Source: Cocos nucifera (taxonomy: Eukaryota; Streptophyta; Magnoliopsida; Arecales; Arecaceae). Taken from it: a DNA stretch of 64,000 nt. Both the position numbers and the translations under genes were made by a program. Shown here one piece after another: positions 21,725 through 33,306 of this stretch (within the stretch, counting starts at the first letter, position 1; every line of letters begins with the position of its first letter). Location: the NCBI GenBank assembly GCA_006176705.1, contig QRFJ01004839.1, forward strand, positions 186,001 to 250,000, written 5' to 3'. The notes under the pieces were generated by a model. That model ran no database searches. It had not been told where the DNA came from and saw nothing but the letters and a program-made list of their open reading frames with translations.

Positions 21725-24600
21725 TGTTAGAAATGTGTCTCAAAGTCAATCGTCAGTTTGTTGATGGTTGGACCATATATTTATAATTATATATAAATTA
21801 TAAATTAATAAAAATTATTTTGATATTTTTCGTCATAAATTCTATTATCTTTTAATAAACTCCTGTGTTGTGATGAAGTCCTTAGGACTATCTAGATTCG
21901 GTAAAGAAAGGATTTGTCATTTAGTCCTTAGATAGTTCACGATCAAATGATACGTTGTTACTTAGGACGATAATGTTTATCAAGTATAGATCGTTGTGTG
22001 CTATAAAGGTTGGTTGTTCTTATAACCAAGGAGTGTTGAGACACTGATATGGCATGCAAGTGTGATGTATGGATATATCTGCATTGAACATGACCAACTC
22101 TGGAGCTTTTCTCCTATTAAGATTAGCTTCAATGGAATATGGATATAAATATTCCTCCGATCTGAGATTACTATGGTGACTTTCAAGCTACTCACTATGT
22201 TTTGATGCCAGACTATCTGAAGTTTTAATTCAGTGATGGAAGGTTTCTGGACACAGTCAAGTACTTATGGAGTCGATGCATGTATCAAGATAGAATTGAC
22301 CACTTCTGATTTTAGGAATTGTGTTCAATTATATTTTAATTTAGTAAAATCTTAGATATGATAGTCTTAGTGAGGAGTCATGGGACTAATTGCTTTGAGA
22401 CACGACATAGATGTATTTTTTAGGATTGACAATCTAACCCTGAGTCATCTATTACACAGAGATCATAGGGATGAATTATACGGTAACCATATTCGCGTAG
22501 TTTTTGAATATTGTGATTGCGATTATTCAACCTATCCGAATGTTGGGTACCATTGCTAGATGGTCACTTCAATTAGTATAAAAATTAATTTCTATGCTAT
22601 CGACTTAGATTTAGACCTATGAGATCACACACATTAGGAGTTTCTATCTGATCTAATGGCTGATCAAGAGTTTTATTAGTCTAAAACTCTATGGTCAAGA
22701 ATTTCACTGGACCGAGACTCTGTGATCAAGAGTTCTATTGGACTGGGACTATGAGTCCTACTTGTTTGGGACTCTCTGATCAAGAGTCTCATTGGTCTGA
22801 AACTCTATGGTCAAGAGTTTCACTGGACTAAAACTCTATGACCAAGAGTTCTATTGGACTGAGACTCTGAGTCCTACTTATCTGAGACTCTCTAATCATG
22901 AGTCCTGATAATCTAGGACACCATGGTCAAGAGTCTCACTGGACTGAAATTTTATGATCAAGAGTTCTATTGGACCAAAATTTTGAGTCATACTCATCTA
23001 AAACTCTCTGATCAAGAGTTTTACTAGTCTGAAACTCTATGATCGTGAGTTTGATTCATTTGGGACACTGGGTTTAAGAGTCCTACTGATTTAGGACTCT
23101 TCAAGAGTTTCATATTGATAGGACTCTGCTGCCCAGTAATCCATTTGATTTGGACTCAGATATTTTTGAAAGATTAATTAATAATTTAATTATTGATTAG
23201 CTTAATTTGATTGAGTGATGAGGATTCAATCAAGTTTGATTGAATTTGATTCGATTGGACTTGACCCAATCAGGTCATGAGATGACCTAATCACTCTGGG
23301 AGTTTTGACCCTGATTTGATCATAACGTAGATCTAATTAATTTTTAATTTGATTAAAATTTTATTAGATTAGGCTAAGCTTAATTTGGTTGGATTTAATC
23401 TGATTTAATTGGGTCTAGATTAATTGATTTGATTGAAACCAATTAGGACCAAGTCAAATGAAGTTTGAATTCAAATTTTCCCATGCACCCACCATTTTTG
23501 ACTTTTCCACTCTGCTTCCCACGCCCTCCCTTTTATTTGTTGAATATTTTTAAAATGTACATACAGAAGGAGAGTCCTTCTGCATGTTAAATATAAGGGA
23601 TGGGGCGTTGGATAAGGATAAGAGGCTCATTTGATTTTTAAAATCAAGTGAGTGATTAAAACCTCTCAACCACTCAATCTTTATCATTTTTCATGCAGTT
23701 TTCCTATAGTATTCATGTTAATAAATTTTGAAAATTTTTATGCATGTAGTAAAAGGGGTTAGCATTATGTGATAAAAATTTTAGAGTGTTTAGACATCAG
23801 TTCTAGGCAAAAAAATTCTTGGAGTGAAGGTGAATAGGATCCTGCAGCACTTTTCTTTTTCTTTAGGCCTCTCTTCTCTTATGATTTTCACCATTAAGGA
23901 TATTCTATTTTTAGATATGATTTAAATAAGGATTATAGATCTAAAAGTTATCTTTTCATAAAAACTTATTTCATAAAAAAATCCACACAGAGAGGGCATG
24001 ATAGGATTTTTAGTTTGTCGAGGTTTTTGGGCCGAGTGAAATCCTAGATTTGGAAATCTAGGTTTGGGTGGAGAGATCAAGTGCTGTGAGCATCAGATCA
24101 TCATCAAATTTGAAACACAACTTCATCATCCTTCAATATTTATATTCTAATTTTTTAGAATATCTAAAAAATTAGAAAATATATGATCGATTAGATCGAT
24201 CATGATCAACCATCGAAGGCCCTGGCGAGGAGCAAGCACTCCAGTGGGACTGATCGAAACTAGGAGCTCCGTGTGGACCAATCGTAGAGATTGAATATAT
24301 GTGTGACTGTGACATGATACTAGAGCATTATCTGATAGACTCAGATTATGATGATCGACTATCCATAAAAAAGGTATTATATTCTGAACACGTAGATGTA
24401 GTAAATAGTTTATTACATAGTTTTATTTTCAAATCTATTGATGTATACATGCATATTATGTTTAGATCCTAATATATAGAATTAAATAATCTAATATGAT
24501 CAGTAGATAATTAATTAGATTAATTATTTTTTACTGCATCATTATTATTTTTAAAATATTTTTTGAAAGTAGCATGACAAATCCTGCACTATTTTCTTCA
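21725..24600 (+). repeat. 5' LTR of copia family B with internal hairpin array
   Basis: Starts TGTTAGAAATGTGTC and ends ATTTTCTTCA. At 22,660-23,130 it carries a tandem array in which ACTCT and AGAGT alternate every 30-45 bases (for example 'gactctctgatcaagagtc'), each pair able to form a short hairpin. The same array is in the 3' LTR at 41,690-42,140. Downstream is a long AT-rich part with 'gaacacgtagatgtagtaaatag' near the end. Confidence 0.88.
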
Positions 24601-24602
24601 AT

Positions 24603-24614
24603 TGATATCATAGC
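24603..24614 (+). promoter_or_regulatory. Primer binding site of copia B, decayed initiator-Met type
   Basis: TGATATCATAGC lies two bases after the LTR. It corresponds to TGGTATCAGAGC with two changes. Confidence 0.75.
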
Positions 24615-26325
24615 AAGGCTCTTTAAACATGATATGCTTGCATATTTAGATTAATAATTTAGATTTAATCTAAATATTAATCTAATAATTAGAGTAATTA
24701 GATCTAAAAAATTAAAATTAAGATCTCACGGACTGTAGGTTGTCCTGCTATAGGATTTACCTCCTATAGTGAAAATATTGTCCTGGTATGTTGCTGATCT
24801 ATATCATTAATCATGAAATTACTAAATTTAATTTAATATTTTTATTATTTAATTATATTAAGCTTTATTCTAATTTATGATCATGAATGTATAATTAGAT
24901 AAAGTTTGATTCATTATTTCATGATTATTTAGTGTACATAGTTTCAGATTAAATCCTATAACTAGTGTTGTTTGTGAATTGAGATGATTTAGTTTTGAAA
25001 TGAGTTGACTCAATTGATGAATAATGCTAAGTTATAAAAAATATTTTAAAATTAAAAATATTTTTGAAATACCAAATCCTAACCCTCAACCCATAAACTT
25101 AATTAAAAATTAAGTATAATGATTTAGTGTATAGAATTATGAATTAAGACTCTAAGTCATTAATCATAAACTTGTGGGTTATTAGATTAGCTAAATTAGG
25201 TCAATAAATTGGGTTAGACCTAAGGTTAGTTAAAAGATGGACTAATTTAGAGTAATTGATCAAATCTAATTAAATATTAATTTAGATTATGTCAAGGACT
25301 CTATAGACTCAATTACAATAGTTGTAGTTGGTCAAGTCCATATTTTTAACAAGGACCAAATGGATCTGATTCAAGGCTACGCGGTCAAATTCAAAATTAC
25401 TAGATTGGTCAAATTAAAATTAATGAATCAGATAGTGTCTAAGATAAGTTTGGCAGTTTGATCAGTAATTTTTAATTGAAAGCTACTCGCACTGATTCGA
25501 TCTTTGACAAGTTAATGGCATATTCCTTCCACTAATCTCGCTTACCTGGCCATCCTGATGAGTTAGATTTTGATTAGATCACTTGATGATTCGGGCTCAC
25601 TCATGTTTATTAGGTAAATCAGTTCGATTGATTTAGGTGCTCCTAATACCAGCTTAGATTAGATTCTTTTATGACCTGATGAAGTCAGTGGAAGAATCGA
25701 AATTGGCTCGCTGAATTTTTTTAAATTGCTTAACTAAATTCTCTAAAATTATTAGGTTCTTAAAAATAAAATAGTTATATAGATAACTAAATCATAGCCT
25801 CCCATTAAGTTGAGTGATAATGAGTTCATTAGTATAATGATTATTGGAGGCTCAAAGGCCTGGTGATCATTGACTAATGAAATTATCATTCATAAAATGA
25901 TAATTTGATTAAGTCTTTCTGATGATGGTTAGGTTGGTCGATCAAAGTCGGGCCTGATCATTTATTAGTTAGATAAGATCAAATGTGGTCATGTTAATGG
26001 TTGGACCTAATCGAACTTTTTCAGTGAAGGCCAAAGTCTACTGATTAGATCTATGGGGCAAAATCAATATTACTAAAAGTTGTTTAGAAAAATAATTGAT
26101 TTTGAATCTACCCATAGGTGCACATGGATTGACCAACCAAAGTTGGACTCATGTGTAGTCTATATGGATTCTAGTACCCACTATGAAATTAGAGTAATTC
26201 CTCGAATTGGAGGTAGAGGCTATAAATTCGTATAAAATAGTAGGAGGATCTTTAGACTGAAGTCCAAGTCTTTAGGATTAATAATTCATATACTAATTAG
26301 ATTTGATTTTTCTTTTTGTGTAGAC
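24615..26325 (+). other. Long untranslated leader of copia B
   Basis: It spans 1.7 kb between PBS and gag with no coding domain. A block at 25,511-25,560 ('gttaatggcatattccttcc', then 'cttacctggcca') also occurs in the leaders of the two family A elements, so the families share leader ancestry or function. Such leaders normally hold the dimerisation and packaging signals of copia RNA. Confidence 0.6.
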
Positions 26326-27225
26326 ATGGCCACTAATCTATCGCTTCGATCATTGTTAGACCATGATAAATTAATGGGATCCAACTATGATAGCTGGTAT
26401 TGTATATTAAAAATCATCCTGGAGCATGAGCGGATCCTTTATGTGGTAACGGATCGAGCACTTGAGGAGCCAATCCTGAATGCTATGGAAGTGGTCCAAG
26501 ATATTTATCTAAAGTGGCTTAATGACTGCACCATCATTTGATGTATAATACTGGCGGCAATGAATGATGAGTTCAGCCGTAGGTTTGAAAACGTCTAGCC
26601 ATAGGAGATGCTTCAAATATTGAACGACTCTTTTGGTACTCCGGACGACGTTGAAAGGCATAAAATAAGTTGTGTCATTTTCAATGCTCGGATGAGGAAT
26701 GGGGCCTTAGTCACCAATCATGTATTGTACATGATCGAGATGATTGAGCACCTTAGCAAATTGGGCTTTTCCCTGCACGAGCAGCTCGGTAAGGATGCGA
26801 TTCTTAATTCTTTGCTCAAGTCCTTCCTCCCCTTTCTAACTCATTTTAGAATGACAAAGCATGCAGTGAACTATCACAGCTTGTTGGGATTGCTGTAAAA
26901 CTTTGAAAAGGATCACCAACTCCACAAGAAGATGGTGAATATAGTAGGAGGATCTTCTTCTGATCATCGACCCTTTAAGAAAAAAAAAGAACAAGAAGAA
27001 AAAAAATAAGAAGATGCGGTCGCATGCTGGGATGACTGCATAGGGTCAGATCAAGAAGCGCAAGCCCGACCAGAGCCAGGTAGAGTGCTTTTTCTGCAAG
27101 AAGTAGGGACACTGAAAGATGAACTATCCTCTGTACATTGCATCCCTGGATCCGAACAGGCCAAGAAAGAAGCAAGTGATTGCTGGACAAGATAATTATA
27201 TGATAACATCTTACAATTTTTTTTA
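26326..27225 (+). pseudogene. Copia B gag
   Basis: The ATG at 26,326 starts MATNLSLRSLLDHDKLMGSN, a copia gag N-terminus ('L.G.NY..W'). The UBN2-like middle continues through stops as LKWLNDCTI, then MLQILNDSFGTPDDVERHKI and LVTNHVLYMIEMIEHLSKLG. A Lys-rich stretch and a zinc knuckle follow near 27,075: VECFFCKK.GH.KMNYP, where the last cysteine is Tyr and two positions are stops. The length is normal for the family. It would form the particle shell and bind element RNA. At least six in-frame stops make it a pseudogene. Confidence 0.85.
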
Positions 27226-30200
27226 TTTAATTCTACTGTCTGGGTATTAGATACTGAAAGCCCTTATCATATTTGTAATTCTTTATAGGGCTTACAGGTC
27301 AGTAGGAGATTTGATCAAGGTGAGAGGTTCCTGAATGTTGGAGATGAAAGATAAGTTTCAATTCTAGCTTTAGGAATCATCAATCTTGTAATCAATTCAA
27401 ATAAAGTTGTTCTTAATGAATGTCATTATTATCTAACTTTCTTATTGAATGTCATTTCTGTAGGCCTTTTGGCCATGAATGGTTTTGAAATATCAATAAA
27501 AAAATTTTTGTAATATCATTTTGAATGGTATTATAATTTTGATTGGATAATTGAATAACGAAATTTATTTACTTTCTATGCCTGTTAACATGGTTCAATC
27601 CTCCAATAAATGCCCTAGAATTAGTGATGTGTCTGATGTCTACCTTTGGCACTGTAGGTTAGGTCATATTAACAAGAATAGAATTAACAGGTTAGCTCAA
27701 GAAGAAATTCTTGAGGTTAGTGATTGTGAGTCACTTTCGACCTATGAGTCATGTCTTCTTGGTAAGATAACCAAGTCAGTTTTTATTGAAAAAGATAAAC
27801 GAGCCACTGAATTCTTGAGTTTAGTACATTCGGATGTATATGGACCCATGAGCTTAAGTGTTAGAGGTAGATATTTCTACTTCATAACCTTCATAGACGA
27901 TCTATTGAGGTATGGGTATGTCTATTTAATAAAGCATAAGTCGGAGTTGTTTGAAATGTTCAAACTATTTCGAAATGAGGTAGAAAAGTAAACTGGGAAG
28001 AGTATTAAAACTCTTCGATCTGACCGAGGAGGTGAGTACATTTTCAATGAGTTTATGGCATATCTTTGGAAGAATGAAATTTTCTTCCAATGGATCCCTC
28101 CTGGAACACCACAACATAATGGTGTGTCTAAAAGGAGAAATCGGATCCTATTGGACATGGTTCGATCCATGATAGAATTTATTGGTTTGTCGATCTTTCT
28201 ATGGGGATATGTGCTCGAGTCAGCTTGTTACATTCTAAATAGGGTTTCAAGTAAATCTATTACTAAAATACCATATGAAATATGGACAGGGCGTAAGCCA
28301 ATGCTTTCACATCTTAGGATTTAGGGGTGTCCAGCCTATATCAAATATTTGATGACAGACAAGCTTGGACCTAGGTCTGATAAGTGTAGTTTTATAGGTT
28401 ATCCATCAAAAGATACCACTTCTACCTTACTGATGAGCAAAAAATTTTTGTCAGCCTTAAGACAGTCTTTTTAGAAAAGGAGTTTCTTGGTGAAGAAATT
28501 AATGCCTCCAAGATCGAACTTGATGAAGTACGATAGATGGAAGAACGGACACAAATTATTGAGTCTAAGCTGGATTTGATTAGATCAGACCTAGAATCCA
28601 TTGTAGAAGCATCCTTAAGGAGATCTGGTAGAGTACCATGTCAATCGGATAGATACTATAATTTTCTGATCTAGGATGGAGATCCTATCAAACTCGATGA
28701 GAATGATCAGGATCCAATCACCTATATGGATGCAATGCAGAGATCCGACTCTAAAAAATAGCTTGAGGCCATGAAATTCAAGATGGAATCTATGAAAGTC
28801 AATGATGTATGGACATTGATTGACCCATCCGAAGAGGTAAAACCCATAGAGTGTAAGTGGGTCTTCAAAAGAAAAAGAGGTGCAGACGAAAAGATGGAGA
28901 CCTATAAAGTCGATCTGGTTGTCAAGGAGTGTCATCAATGTTATGGTATTGACTATGACAAGACGTTCTTTTCTGTGACAATACTCAAATTCATTCGGAT
29001 AATGCTTGCCATAGTTGTCCATCTGGATAATGAAATCTGATAAATGGATGTGAAAATAGCTTTTCTTAATGAAGAGCTAGATGAAGAGGTGTTTATGATA
29101 CAACCCGAAGATTTCACGTTCATAGATGAGTCTAAGGTGTGTAAGCTTCAGAGGTCCATTTATGGACTAAAGCAGACATTTCGGAGCTGAAATATACGAT
29201 TTGATAGAACGATCAAAACGTATGGCTTTGTTAAGAATGAAGAGGAGCCCTGCATATACAAATGGGCTAATGGTCTAGTAATAGTATTTCTAGTATTGTA
29301 TGTAGATGACATTCTCTTAATCGAGAATGATGTTCCTGCATTATAAGAAATAAAGATCTGATTGTCATCATAATTCTCCATGAAAGATCTGGGAGAAGCT
29401 TCTTACGTCCTAGGGATGAAGATCTATAGAAATAGATCTAAAAGATTGCTTGGATTGTTCCAGTCCACGTACATTGATACTGTGCTGAAACAATTGAGCA
29501 TGAAAAATTTCAAGAAAGGCTATCTATCGATAGGCCATGAAATTTCTTTTTCAAAGAGAGATTGTCCAACAACACCTCTAGATAGAGAGCGTATGAATAG
29601 AATACCATATGCTTCAGCAGTAGATTCTATAATGTATGCCATGATATGTACGTGATCAGATATAGCATACTCATTAGGTATAGTGAGTAGATACCAATTT
29701 AATCCAGGAAAGAAACACTGAAAGATTGTTAAAATCATCCTGAAGTATTTAAGAAATACTAAGGACCAGTGGCTTGTATATGGTGAATCAGATTTAAAAC
29801 TTATGGGGTTCACAAACTCTAGTTTTCAGTCCAATCATGATGATAGCAAGAGTATGATGGGATACATATTTATCCTTAATAGTGGGACCGTCTGCTGGAA
29901 GAGTTCCAAGTAGCACATTATAGTTGATTCAATTTATGAGATGGAGTATGTCGCTGCATCAAATACTGCCAAAGAAGTGGTGTAGCTAAGAAAATTCATC
30001 ACTGAGCTCGGAGTAGCATCCTCTCTTGATGGTCCAATTCTGCTCTATTACGACAGCTTTGGAGCTATTGCTCAGACGAAGGAACCAAAGGCACACCAGT
30101 GGATGAAGCATATTCTGCGCCGCTACCATCTTGTCCGAAAGATTATGGATCGAGATGATGTCGACCTTCAGAAGATCGATTGGAAGAAAAATCTAACCGA

Positions 30201-30281
30201 CCCATTCACTAAAGCTATTGCAGTGAAGAAGTTCGATGACTTTAACTCGAAGATAGGTATTAGATACTGCACCAATTAGCT
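27226..30281 (+). pseudogene. Copia B pol: protease, integrase, RT, RNase H
   Basis: Domains appear in Ty1/copia order. The protease core is degraded (WVLDTESPYHICN near 27,240; usual D-S-G is DTE). The GAG-pre-integrase motif is YLWHCRLGHINKNRINRLAQ near 27,640. The integrase core follows (VHSDVYGPMSLSVRGRYFYF, FIDD, then GTPQHNGVSKRRNR near 28,110). RT begins WTLIDPSEEVKPIECKWVFK near 28,815 and has SIYGLKQ near 29,160 and the catalytic LVLYVDDILLIEND near 29,300. RNase H carries DSIYEMEYVAASNTAKE near 29,930 and ILRRYHLVRKIMDRDDVDLQ near 30,115. YVDD is intact, but about 15-20 stops and small frameshifts are scattered through it. Confidence 0.88.
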
Positions 30282-30288
30282 TTAGTCC

Positions 30289-30299
30289 AAGTGAAAGAT
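30289..30299 (+). promoter_or_regulatory. Polypurine tract of copia B
   Basis: AAGTGAAAGAT lies directly before the 3' LTR start at 30,300. Family A elements have AAGTGGGAGAT at the same place. Confidence 0.75.
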
Positions 30300-30994
30300 T
30301 ATTGAGAATGTGTCCCAAAGCCAATCGTCAGTCTGTTGATGATTGGACCATATATTTATAATTATATATAAATTATAAATTAATAAAAATTATTTTGATA
30401 TTTTTCATCATAAATTTTGTTGTCTTCTAATGAACTTTTGTGTTGTGATGAAGTTCTTAGGACTATCTAGATTTGGCAAAAGAGGATTTATCATTTAGTC
30501 CTTAAATAGTTCACGATCAAATGATACGTTATTACTTAGGACGATAACGTTTATCAAGTATAGATCGTTGTGTGCCATATAGGTTAGTTGTCCTCATAAT
30601 CAAGGAGTGTTGAGATACTGATGTGGCATGCAAGTGAGATGTATGGATATATCTGCACTGAATGTGACCAACTCTGAGGCTTTTCTCCTATCAAGATTAG
30701 CTTCGATGAAATATGGATATAAATATTTCTCTGATTTGAGATCACCACGATAACTTTCAAGCAACTCAATATATTTTGGTACTGAACTATCTAAATTTTT
30801 AATTCAGTGATGGAAGATTTTTAGGCGCAGTCAAATACTTATGGAGTTGGTGCGTGTATCAAGATGGGATTGACCACTTCTAATTTCAGGAGTTGTGTTC
30901 AATTGTATTTCAATTTAGCAAAATCTTGATCAGGGTAGTCTTAGTAAGGAGTTACGAAACTAATTACTTTGAGACACGATATGGATGCATTTTC
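30300..30994 (+). repeat. 3' LTR of copia B, first part (before the nested insertion)
   Basis: Begins TATTGAGAATGTGTCCC, matching TGTTAGAAATGTGTCTC at 21,725, and runs colinear with that LTR to 'gatatggatgcattttc'. The family A element then starts. The last five bases, TTTTC, are the target duplicated by that insertion. Confidence 0.88.
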
Positions 30995-31579
30995 TGAAGG
31001 AAAATCCTAATTTTTCGGATCAGGTTCGTTCAAATCTGATAAGATTGAGAGATATATTTTAAAATTTTTTTTTTTCGATCCCAATCAGATCTGAGATGTT
31101 TCAGATCTAATTTTATTATTTTAATAATAGAAATAAAATAAAGATAAATTAAATCAAATTTAATTTACCTGATTTGGGTAATCCTATTATCCTGTTGATG
31201 ATCCTATTTGCAGCGGAAGATTCTGGATCTAGCCACGCAAGCGCCTGGCCTCTACTGATATCCACTCGGGATGGATATGGAGATCCTCTTCTTCTCTATC
31301 ACACCTCCAAAAATCAGATCTGGATCTGATCTGGAGGATCTTCAAAACTCTTTTGAAGATCTGCAGTCGTCCTTTTGCAGCAGCGCAGCCTTCTTGCTTT
31401 TGATCGCCTTTCTTTGATCTGGAATCGCACCAACCAAGGTCCAAAACTCCTTTTGGACGTGGAGAGCAAGGGGAGAAGATGGTTTGGCATGGAGGAAGGA
31501 GGGGAGAGGCAGCCTTGGGGCGTGGGGAACTTTGATCTCAATTCAATTACTTGTTCTGTTTGAGTTGGGCGCAGGGTCT

Positions 31580-31588
31580 TATTTATAG
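31580..31588 (-). promoter_or_regulatory. LTR core promoter TATA box (left copy)
   Basis: On the minus strand 'gtctataaataagaccc' contains CTATAAATA, the plant TATA consensus. The same sequence is at the equivalent place in the right LTR (39,728-39,736) and in the 5' LTR of the 51,201 element (52,897-52,905), which supports it as the element's promoter. The RNA start should lie about 30 bases downstream, near 'cccaactcaaa'. Confidence 0.65.
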
Positions 31589-31898
31589 ACCTGACTTGTG
31601 ATCCAACTCCTCTTCCTTCCCAACCAATCACAACCCTTTGTGAAATCAGATCTAAATCTGATTGGTTGGAATAGAGTCCCCTGGATTCCTCCTTAGAGGG
31701 CGCCTAAGACCAGTCAAAGTTGGATTCTTAGTAGAACTCTAATTGGAATCCAAAAGGGAGGTGGAGTCCTTGTCCAACAAGGACTCCTAGGCGCCTCCAA
31801 ACTTGGGCTCACGCCACCCTTGGCGTGCGCCCTTCTCCTTGCCAGGTTCTGGCAGGGGGACAGGCCCCCACCAGCTCTCCAATAGGTGCATGACATGT

Positions 31899-31965
31899 GG
31901 TCAAAAGTCAAAGGGTCAATGGTCAACGTTTGACCAGTCAAAGGTAGACTTTTGACCAAAGTCAA
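31899..31965 (-). promoter_or_regulatory. W-box cluster in the family A LTR (left copy)
   Basis: Within 67 bases there are eight TTGACC or TTGACT motifs counting both strands, for example 'ggtcaacgtttgaccagtca'. TTGAC[C/T] is the W-box bound by plant WRKY factors. The cluster lies about 310 bases upstream of the TATA box in the sense of transcription, inside presumed U3. Confidence 0.6.
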
Positions 31966-33292
31966 AGAACAAGAAATGGCAGGTGACCAAAAATGGCAGG
32001 TAATGTCTTACAAATAAGACAACCTATTCTGACTTGGACAACCTCCAGTCAGACCATATGAAGGCCTCTGATTGAGCACAAACTCCTTTGGCTCAGTCAG
32101 GACAACTTATTTATGATAGTAAAAGAAGAACGTTAGGTTCAATCGAGTGCTAGCACGATTTCCTTGAACCTAATTGAATCTCATTCAGATCAATTGAACT
32201 AGATCAGTTCAATTGATGATCACCAGATTCAAACCCTTGTTTGTGTGACCCAGTTAGGTTCAGTTCTGTATGGTAATGGGATATGTCATGATCTCTATCA
32301 TCGACATCATCGAAACTCCTTTCGATGGATCAGAACTCTTCTGATTCGAACAGCTAGAATGATCGATCATCTAAATCATTCTAATTGCTCCCAAAATCCA
32401 CCAGTGACACCTAGCAGTATATGGTGGCAACCCATCAGAGCTGAATGCGAACCTCTTGGTGCAGCTACCTGTGTGATTAAGTTCTTCTATCTTGAGCCCC
32501 GATCAGATTAGGGTTAAGGTGAACTCGTCAAACCCTAGTCTCTGTCATATGATGTAATCATTCGATTCGAGTCCAATGTGAAAATCTAAATAGAAACTCT
32601 TTCTATTATTTCACTCTACCATGGCCATGGGCTTTCTGGACTTGATTCTCATGATCATCATAGGGCTGCTCCTCTACCACCGAGGTAGATAGATTCCATC
32701 TTGATGCAATCCAGTTCCTACAATGAACATGCTCATAGCCAACATACACCTCAGGGTTCCATATGGCTAGGAGACCGAGTAATGGTGTAGTCAAACTATA
32801 ACACCCTCAAGGTGAACTGCCGATGCATCTCAGGTCAAAGAACCAGACACACTACTGCAGCATCGAGTCAGTCATTGACGAGAAGGTAGACTTCCCTAAT
32901 GACTACTCGAGGTGGTCACGCTCAGTGCCCTCGTTCTCTAACGAGTACCTGTACTCTCGCTCCGGTGTCTCCACACCGTAGACTCAAGACTCATCTACTA
33001 AAGAGAAGCGATTGTACACCAACCTTCCGGATCAATCACCATCCTCGTGATGATCCTATGGTCGGGAGCAATTTATGAGTTAATAATGATTATTCATGTC
33101 TTAAATTTTCAACTCTTGAAAATATGAATTATCATTACCATTAACTCAAAGGATGTATCACAGACACTAAATACACATATGTGATAGAAAATAACCCATT
33201 TTATTGAATTATAGTCAAAATTATAATTTTGCCCCTAGAAGTGTATTACAAGTGTCAGCCAATTCTGGCTTCTAGGGCACATATATCTAACA

Positions 33293-33303
33293 ATCTCCCA
33301 CTT
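33293..33303 (-). promoter_or_regulatory. Polypurine tract of the nested family A copia
   Basis: On the minus strand AAGTGGGAGAT directly precedes the 3' LTR start TGTTAGATATATG. This is the standard plus-strand primer position. Confidence 0.85.
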
Positions 33304-33306
33304 GTC

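Larger units (their letters stand above)
30995..33292 (-). repeat. 3' LTR of the nested family A copia (left copy)
   Basis: On the minus strand it starts TGTTAGATATATGTGCCC at 33,292 and ends at 30,995. It contains a W-box cluster at 31,899-31,965, a TATA box at 31,580-31,588 and a 9-bp-arm hairpin at 32,355-32,383. The terminal 150 bases differ from the right copy much more than the rest does. Confidence 0.92.

Noticed and set aside
22660..23130. Regular repeat spacing that resembles a CRISPR array
   Set aside because: The genome is a plant, the units are diverged tandem copies without unique spacers, and the array is inside an LTR.
31714..31965. Frame shared by the two nested LTRs (also 39,859-40,110)
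   Set aside because: LTR sequence overlapping the W-box cluster; no coding signature, and it runs in regulatory DNA.
32245..32511. Frame inside the family A LTR repeated at 40,416-40,658 and on the minus strand at 51,977-52,324
   Set aside because: Conserved only because the LTRs are recent copies. It lies between landmarks of the LTR and has no domain or consistent start.
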